Positions 5,786 to 10,040 of a DNA stretch of 10,040 nt are shown here, in pieces. How positions within the stretch are numbered: position 1 is the stretch's first letter; each line of letters begins with the position of its first letter. The stretch lies in assembly GCA_034435615.1 (NCBI GenBank), contig DAOTWZ010000012.1, positions 1-10,040 on the forward strand. The letters are read 5' to 3'. The notes under the pieces were generated by a model. The model saw only the letters and a list, made by a program, of their open reading frames with translations, was not told where the DNA came from and did not search any database. Source of the DNA: H17-190 sp034435615. Its GTDB lineage: Bacteria; Chloroflexota; Dehalococcoidia; SM23-28-2; HRBIN24. The translations under genes were made by a program, and so were the position numbers.

Positions 5786-7273
5786 CTAGACCGAAGGCCC
5801 TGGCGGGATAGCCTCGCCCCTTATCGCCCGCACCACCTCTTCCAGAGCGGGCTCCATATCCTGGGAAGTATCCACCACCAGATGCGGCCCGTGGGGCCTC
5901 TCCACCCCCTGCCGCATCCGCTCGTACACCTCAGGGCCAGCATCGGACCAGTCCTGGCCACTGCGGCCCTGGCGTCGGGCCTCCAGGCGCAGGCGGGCCA
6001 GATGCGGCGGCGTCTCCACCCAGACCACCACCAGACGCGCCCCGTAGCGTCGCGCCATCTCGCACAGGGGCCTGCGATGGGCCTCCCGCAGGTTGGTAGC
6101 GTCCAGCAGGGCCGATACCCCCCGCGCCAGGAGGCGTTCCAGCACGGCGTGCAGGACCCGAAAGAGCCAGCGGCTCTCCTCGGCCGAGTAGACGGGCGCG
6201 GGGAAGAGGAGCTTGCGGAGGCGGTCGCTCTCCAGGACGGCCAGAGGCACCCGCTCCCGCAACCTCCTGGCCAGGGTGGACTTGCCGCTGCCCGGGAGCC
6301 CGGCCAGCACCACCAGGGCGGGGGGAGAGGAGGGCGGGGGGAGGGGGCCCAGGGCGGCCTCCACCCGCGCTATGTCCTCCGCCAGCTCCCGCGATGGCGC
6401 GGGGCCACCGCCGGCCAACGGCTCCGTGTAGAAGGCCACCCCCACGAAGCCCGGCCCCACATGCACGCCCATCACGGGCGTGAATTCGGTCACCAGCAGC
6501 TCCCGGGGGTGCAGCAACGCCTCCAGCCGCTCCGCCAGCTCGCGGGCCACCTCCGGGGCAGCGGCGTGCATCACTGCCAGGTGCAGAGGGCCACCGTCCC
6601 GCACCCGCTCCTGCGTCAGGGACACCAGCCTGTCCAGGGCCCGGCGGAAGGTGCGGACGCGCTCCACCGGACGCACCTCCTCACCCACCGCCTCTATGAT
6701 GGGCTTCACCTGGAGGAGGGAGGCAGCCCAGTGGGCCACCCGGGGCACCCGCCCGCCCCGGGCCAGATAGCGGAGGGTGGAGAGCACTCCCAGGAGTTGC
6801 GCCCGCTCGCTCACCGCCCGCGCGGTCTCCCGGCACTCCGCCAGCCCCGCCCCGGCCGCCGCCGCCCGCGCCGCCGCCAGCACCGCCAGGCCGTGGGCCA
6901 TGGCCAGGTTGCGGGAGTCCAGCACCTCCAGGGGGAAATCGGGCCGCTCCTCCTGGAAGAGGCGGGCGCCACTCAGGGCGGAATCGTAGGTGCTGCTGAA
7001 GCGGGCGGAGAAGGTGATGCAGAGGGCAGCAGCGCCCCGCGCCGCCGCCTCCCGGAAGGCCTCCAGAAAAGCCCCCGGTGGGGGAGACGTGGTGGTGGCA
7101 TGCCCCCGTGCCTGCTCCAGCAAGGCATAGAAATCGCCCGGGGAGAGGGCGCCGTCCTCGTATGTCTGGCCGCCTAGATGCAGGCGGTGGGGGACGACGA
7201 CGATGCCATACTCCCTCACTAGCTCCCCGGGCAGACAGGCCGAGCTATCCGTAATGATAACTGTATGGGACAT
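5786..7273 (-). CDS. DegV family (FakB-like) protein fused to a P-loop kinase
   Basis: A 495-residue protein in one uninterrupted frame. Residues 1-285 are a DegV domain: TDSSACLP (8-15), TTSPPPGAF (61-69), FSSTYDSA (92-99), DSRNLA (119-124), LRYLARGGR (167-175) and VHVGPGF (270-276) follow the order of FakB fatty-acid-binding proteins. After a Pro-rich linker (286-318), residues 319-486 form a small P-loop kinase with Walker A GLPGSGKST (325-333), LESDRLRK (347-354) and DATNLREAHRR (391-401), as in the AAA_33/predicted-kinase group. DegV proteins usually stand alone at about 280 residues. In firmicutes FakB presents a fatty acid to the unrelated kinase FakA for acyl-phosphate formation, so a built-in kinase is striking. 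The frame is open upstream to 7483, but the conserved DegV start is the ATG at 7273. No Shine-Dalgarno sequence is visible before it. Confidence 0.9.
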   Translation of the reverse strand: MSHTVIITDSSACLPGELVREYGIVVVPHRLHLGGQTYEDGALSPGDFYALLEQARGHATTTSPPPGAFLEAFREAAARGAAALCITFSARFSSTYDSALSGARLFQEERPDFPLEVLDSRNLAMAHGLAVLAAARAAAAGAGLAECRETARAVSERAQLLGVLSTLRYLARGGRVPRVAHWAASLLQVKPIIEAVGEEVRPVERVRTFRRALDRLVSLTQERVRDGGPLHLAVMHAAAPEVARELAERLEALLHPRELLVTEFTPVMGVHVGPGFVGVAFYTEPLAGGGPAPSRELAEDIARVEAALGPLPPPSSPPALVVLAGLPGSGKSTLARRLRERVPLAVLESDRLRKLLFPAPVYSAEESRWLFRVLHAVLERLLARGVSALLDATNLREAHRRPLCEMARRYGARLVVVWVETPPHLARLRLEARRQGRSGQDWSDAGPEVYERMRQGVERPHGPHLVVDTSQDMEPALEEVVRAIRGEAIPPGPSV

Positions 7274-7318
7274 GATCAACGATGATAAGTTATGAAGACC
7301 GTTACTTTTCCACACCAC

Positions 7319-7346
7319 AGTATACCCGCCCCGCGAGCGTTTACAA
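7319..7346 (-). promoter_or_regulatory. Promoter of the DegV-kinase gene
   Basis: On the minus strand TTGTAA (7341-7346) and TATACT (7319-7324) are 16 bases apart. A start near 7312 would give a leader of about 39 bases. The leader is AT-rich and lacks a purine-rich ribosome binding site. Confidence 0.6.
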
Positions 7347-7411
7347 CCTTGAAACGAGAAAAAGTCTGCCGCCGGCGCCAGAGCGGCGGCGCGGCGGAGC
7401 GCTGCAGACCG

Positions 7412-7440
7412 TTGCCTCAAAGGAGAGGCGGTGCTATACT
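7412..7440 (+). promoter_or_regulatory. Promoter of rpsO-pnp
   Basis: TTGCCT (7412-7417), a 17-base spacer, and TATACT (7435-7440) with a TGC extension immediately before it. The start would be near 7447, giving a leader of about 26 bases before the rpsO ATG. It faces away from the DegV-kinase promoter in the 199-base divergent region 7274-7472. Confidence 0.7.
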
Positions 7441-7472
7441 GTCGGCGAGACAGGGACAAAAGGCCCCGCGGT

Positions 7473-7739
7473 ATGCTCAGCAAAGAGGAGAAGCAAGCCC
7501 TGATAAACGCTCACCGCGTCCACGACCAGGACACGGGCTCGCCCGATGTCCAGATAGCCCTCCTTACGGAGCGGATACGGCGTCTCACGGAGCACCTCCG
7601 GACCCACCGCAAGGACTTCCACTCCCGGCGAGGGCTCATGATGCTGGTCGGCCGCAGGCGGCGCCTCCTCCGCTACCTGCAGAGGGAGGACCCTGAGCGT
7701 TACCAGAAGACCATCTCCGCCCTGGGCCTGCGCAGGTAA
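7473..7739 (+). CDS. rpsO: 30S ribosomal protein S15
   Basis: Binds 16S rRNA at the central-domain three-way junction and helps assemble the small subunit platform. The 88 residues match the family's usual 88-89. Hallmarks are HDQDTGSPDVQIALLTERI, LTEHLRTHRKDFHSRRGL and LVGRRRRLLRYL, ending LGLRR. The ATG at 7473 gives the standard MLSKEEK start; an in-frame ATG at 7431 would add 14 residues and overlaps the -10 box, so I reject it. The ribosome binding site is weak (AAAAGG about ten bases upstream). S15 often represses its own mRNA, but I do not see a clear rRNA-mimicking structure in the short leader. pnp follows after 115 bases in the classic order. Confidence 0.97.
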   Translation: MLSKEEKQALINAHRVHDQDTGSPDVQIALLTERIRRLTEHLRTHRKDFHSRRGLMMLVGRRRRLLRYLQREDPERYQKTISALGLRR

Positions 7740-7740
7740 A

Positions 7741-7772
7741 CAGCGACACAGCTTGAGAGCCAGCGACAGAGC
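7741..7772 (+). repeat. Direct repeat in the rpsO-pnp spacer
   Basis: CAGCGACACAGC at 7741-7752 is repeated as CAGCGACAGAGC at 7761-7772, 11 of 12 bases identical and exactly 20 bases apart. It lies just after the rpsO stop, in what should be transcribed RNA. It may be a binding site or chance; nothing else marks it. Confidence 0.4.
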
Positions 7773-7777
7773 GAAGA

Positions 7778-7800
7778 GGTATCGCCTCCGGCGCCATACC
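7778..7800 (+). promoter_or_regulatory. Bulged hairpin upstream of pnp
   Basis: GGTAT (7778-7782) pairs with ATACC (7796-7800) and CGCC (7783-7786) with GGCG (7790-7793), leaving a CC bulge and a three-base loop. In enterobacteria a stem in this spacer is cut by RNase III and then used by PNPase to repress its own mRNA. The present stem is shorter, so the same role is only a possibility. Confidence 0.4.
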
Positions 7801-7854
7801 GATGTGCGGCCGCCATCGCCCAGCCACAGCTAACAGAGAGGAGCGGGGAAAGGG

Positions 7855-10040
7855 ATGAGGACCACCGTCCAGACCTTCCAGCGAGAGATCGGAGGGCGCA
7901 CGCTGACCCTCCAGACCGGCCACCTGGCCCTCCAGGCCAACGGCGCCGTCACCGTCCGCTACGGCGACACGGTAGTGCTGGTGACCGCCTGTATGAGCAA
8001 GCCCCGGGAAGGGATAAACTTCTTCCCCCTCACCGTGGACTTCGAGGAGCGGCTCTACGCAGCGGGCAAGATACCGGGGAGCTGGTTCCGACGCGAAGGA
8101 CGCCCCAGCACCCCGGCCATCCTCACCGCCCGCCTCACCGACCGCCCCCTCAGGCCCCTCTTCCCCAAAGGCTTCCGCAACGAGGTCCAGATCATCATCA
8201 CCGCCCTGTCCGCCGACAAGGAGAACGATCACGACATCCTGGGCATCATCGGTGCCTCCACCGCTCTCGTCATCTCGGACATCCCCTTCAACGGCCCCGT
8301 AGGGGCCTGCCGCATCGGCTACATAGACGGGGAGTTCATCGTCAACCCCACCTTCGCCCAGCGCAAGGAGAGCCGCCTGGACCTGGTGGTGGCCGGCACC
8401 AAGGACGCCGTCCTCATGGTGGAGGCGGGCGCCAACGAGGTGCCGGAGGAGATCCTCCTGGAGGCCATCGAACGGGCCCAGGAGGTCAACCGCGAGGTCA
8501 TCACCCTCCAGGAGGAGATGGCGGCCGTCCTGGGCCGCCCCAAGGCCGAATGGCAGGCCGCCCTGCCAGATCCCCAGGTGGCGGAGGCGGTGCGAGAGTT
8601 CGTCCGCAGCCGGAGCTGGGACCTGCTGGCCGCCGCCAAGGACGAGCGGGAGACGGAGCTGGAGCAACGGCGGCAAGAGCTCCTGGCCGCCCTGGGCGAG
8701 ACCTACCCGGCCGACCAGCTCCTGGCCGCCCTGGAAGAGGAGCTGCGGCTCACCGTCCGCCGCAAGATACTGGACGAGGGCGTCCGCCCCGATGGCCGCC
8801 GGCCGGAGGAGATCCGGCCCATCTCCGCCGCCGTGGGCATACTGCCCCGCACCCACGGCTCCGGCCTCTTCACCCGCGGCCAGACCCAGGTGCTCACCAT
8901 CGCCACCCTGGGCTCCCTGGGGGAGCGCCAGGAGCTGGACACCATAGAGCCCGAGGAGAGCAAGCGGTTCATCCACCACTACAACTTCCCCCCCTTCTCC
9001 ACCGGCGAGGTGCGCCCCCTCCGGGGGCCCAGCCGGCGGGAGATCGGCCACGGCGCCCTGGCGGAGCGGGCGCTGGAGCCGGTGATCCCCAGCGAAGAGG
9101 AGTTCCCCTACACCATACGGCTCGTCTCGGAGGTGCTCTCCAGCAACGGCAGCACCTCCATGGCCTCCGTCTGCGGCAGCACCCTCTCCCTGATGGACGC
9201 CGGCGTCCCCATCAAGGCCCCGGTGGCCGGCATCGCCATGGGGCTGGTAACGGACGCCGAGGGGCGCTACGCCGTCCTGACGGACATCGCCGGCCTGGAG
9301 GACGCCTTCGGCGACATGGACTTCAAGGTGGCGGGCACCGCCGCCGGCGTCACCGCCCTCCAGCTAGACATCAAGCTCACCAGCGGCATCCCCATGCCCG
9401 TGCTGCGGGACGCCCTGCAGCGGGCGCGGGAGGCCCGCCTCTACATACTGGAGCGCATGCTGGAGACCATCCCCGAGGCGCGGGCCGAGCTCTCCCCCTA
9501 CGCCCCCCGGATGTACCGCATCCAGATCCCGGTGGAGAAGATAGGCGCCGTCATCGGCCCCGGGGGGCGGGTCATCCGCTCCATCATCGACGAGACGAAG
9601 TGCAGCATCGACATATCGGACGACGGCACCGTCTTCGTGGGCTCCCCCAGCGAGGAGGCGGCCCGCCGGGCCATCGAGATCATCGAGGGGCTCACCAAGG
9701 ACGTGCAGGTGGGGGAGATCTACACCGGCCGGGTCACCCGCCTGACCAGCTTCGGCGCCTTCGTAGAGATCCTGCCGGGCAAGGAGGGGCTGGTCCGCAC
9801 CGAAGAGCTGGCCGACTACCGGGTGCACCGGCCGGACGAGGTGGTCCGCGTAGGCGACGAGGTCATGGTCATGGTGACGGAGGTGGACCAGTTCGGGCGG
9901 ATAAACCTCTCCCGGCGGGCCGTCCTGGAGGGACGCCAGCCGGGGGAGTTGCCCCAGCGGCCCCAGCAACAGCAGCGCCCGGGGCAACGGCCGCCGGGAC
10001 GCCCCCAGCAGGGCCGCCCCCGCGGCGATGGCCGCCCCCG
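7855..10040 (+). CDS. pnp: Polyribonucleotide nucleotidyltransferase (PNPase), 3' end beyond the window
   Basis: Degrades RNA from the 3' end using phosphate, as a ring-shaped trimer and often within a degradosome. About 728 codons are present without a stop. Order of domains: RNase PH-like domain 1 (VTVRYGDTVVLVTA, FPLTVDFEERLYAAGKIPGSWFRREGRP), an alpha-helical linker (about 240-310), RNase PH-like domain 2 with MDAGVPIKAPVAGIAMGLV and the active site Asp483, Asp489 and Lys491 in EDAFGDMDFK, a KH domain (about 555-615, IGAVIGPGGRVIR) and an S1 domain (about 619-690, ending GRINLSRRAV). After residue 691 comes a Pro/Gln/Arg/Gly-rich tail that runs off the edge. The ATG at 7855 follows a purine-rich AGGAGCGGGGAAAGGG; the N-terminus TTVQTFQREIGGRTLTLQTG is typical. 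It is probably cotranscribed with rpsO. Confidence 0.97.
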   Translation, partial: MRTTVQTFQREIGGRTLTLQTGHLALQANGAVTVRYGDTVVLVTACMSKPREGINFFPLTVDFEERLYAAGKIPGSWFRREGRPSTPAILTARLTDRPLRPLFPKGFRNEVQIIITALSADKENDHDILGIIGASTALVISDIPFNGPVGACRIGYIDGEFIVNPTFAQRKESRLDLVVAGTKDAVLMVEAGANEVPEEILLEAIERAQEVNREVITLQEEMAAVLGRPKAEWQAALPDPQVAEAVREFVRSRSWDLLAAAKDERETELEQRRQELLAALGETYPADQLLAALEEELRLTVRRKILDEGVRPDGRRPEEIRPISAAVGILPRTHGSGLFTRGQTQVLTIATLGSLGERQELDTIEPEESKRFIHHYNFPPFSTGEVRPLRGPSRREIGHGALAERALEPVIPSEEEFPYTIRLVSEVLSSNGSTSMASVCGSTLSLMDAGVPIKAPVAGIAMGLVTDAEGRYAVLTDIAGLEDAFGDMDFKVAGTAAGVTALQLDIKLTSGIPMPVLRDALQRAREARLYILERMLETIPEARAELSPYAPRMYRIQIPVEKIGAVIGPGGRVIRSIIDETKCSIDISDDGTVFVGSPSEEAARRAIEIIEGLTKDVQVGEIYTGRVTRLTSFGAFVEILPGKEGLVRTEELADYRVHRPDEVVRVGDEVMVMVTEVDQFGRINLSRRAVLEGRQPGELPQRPQQQQRPGQRPPGRPQQGRPRGDGRP

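Noticed and set aside
5882..7177. Long open frame on the plus strand opposite the DegV-kinase gene
   Set aside because: It is a His/Gln/Arg-rich antisense shadow of a clear protein with full domain motifs, common in GC-rich DNA.
7431..7475. Upstream ATG at 7431 as the rpsO start
   Set aside because: It overlaps the -10 box, and the 14 extra residues are absent from the S15 family.
7274..7483. 70-codon upstream extension of the DegV-kinase frame
   Set aside because: It crosses both divergent promoters and the rpsO start, is compositionally unlike DegV, and the conserved family start is the ATG at 7273.
7636..9051. Long minus-strand frame opposite pnp
   Set aside because: It is an antisense shadow of PNPase, low in complexity and without motifs.

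Overview
The window is GC-rich bacterial chromosome with tightly packed genes, mostly housekeeping, and no phage, transposase, tRNA, rRNA or CRISPR signal. Gene content (CTP synthase, the rpsO-pnp pair, a UlaG-like metallo-hydrolase, a DUF2269-type membrane protein, a DegV protein) and the coding style (GC-ending codons but regular ATA for isoleucine) suggest an uncultivated high-GC bacterium. Chloroflexota (Dehalococcoidia-like) is my best guess, but nothing in the window proves it. Several promoters are recognisable as sigma70-type sites, and four share the -10 hexamer TATACT.

Layout. 1-690: a broken region. Two inverted arms of about 168 bp (1-168 and 519-687, roughly 90% identical by eye) each hold the 3' end of a metallo-hydrolase gene, a spacer and the 3' end of an M23 peptidase gene. 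Between them lies an M23 domain without its N-terminal part. 669-1786 (minus strand): a ParB-like domain protein, a tiny single-span membrane peptide read in the same frame, and the metallo-hydrolase, with a strong promoter inside the ParB/peptide ORF. 1787-1950: divergent control region, including a compact pyrG leader that looks built for CTP sensing. 1951-4077 (plus): pyrG and a coupled four-span membrane protein. 4144-5392 (plus): enoyl-CoA hydratase and a PaaI-type hotdog thioesterase. 5389-7273 (minus): a small EthD-like alpha/beta-barrel protein and a DegV protein fused to a P-loop kinase. 7274-7472: divergent promoters. 7473-10040 (plus): rpsO and pnp; pnp runs off the window.

How the genes fit together. 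pyrG makes CTP. rpsO and pnp form the classic ribosome/RNA-turnover pair. The hydratase, thioesterase and fatty-acid-binding DegV domain suggest a loose acyl-lipid theme. The most interesting items are the pyrG leader (GGGC start plus mutually exclusive hairpins over the start region), the DegV-kinase fusion (a possible one-chain counterpart of the FakA/FakB fatty acid kinase), the diverged inverted duplication, and the G8 tract that decides whether the ParB protein is fused to a membrane tail.
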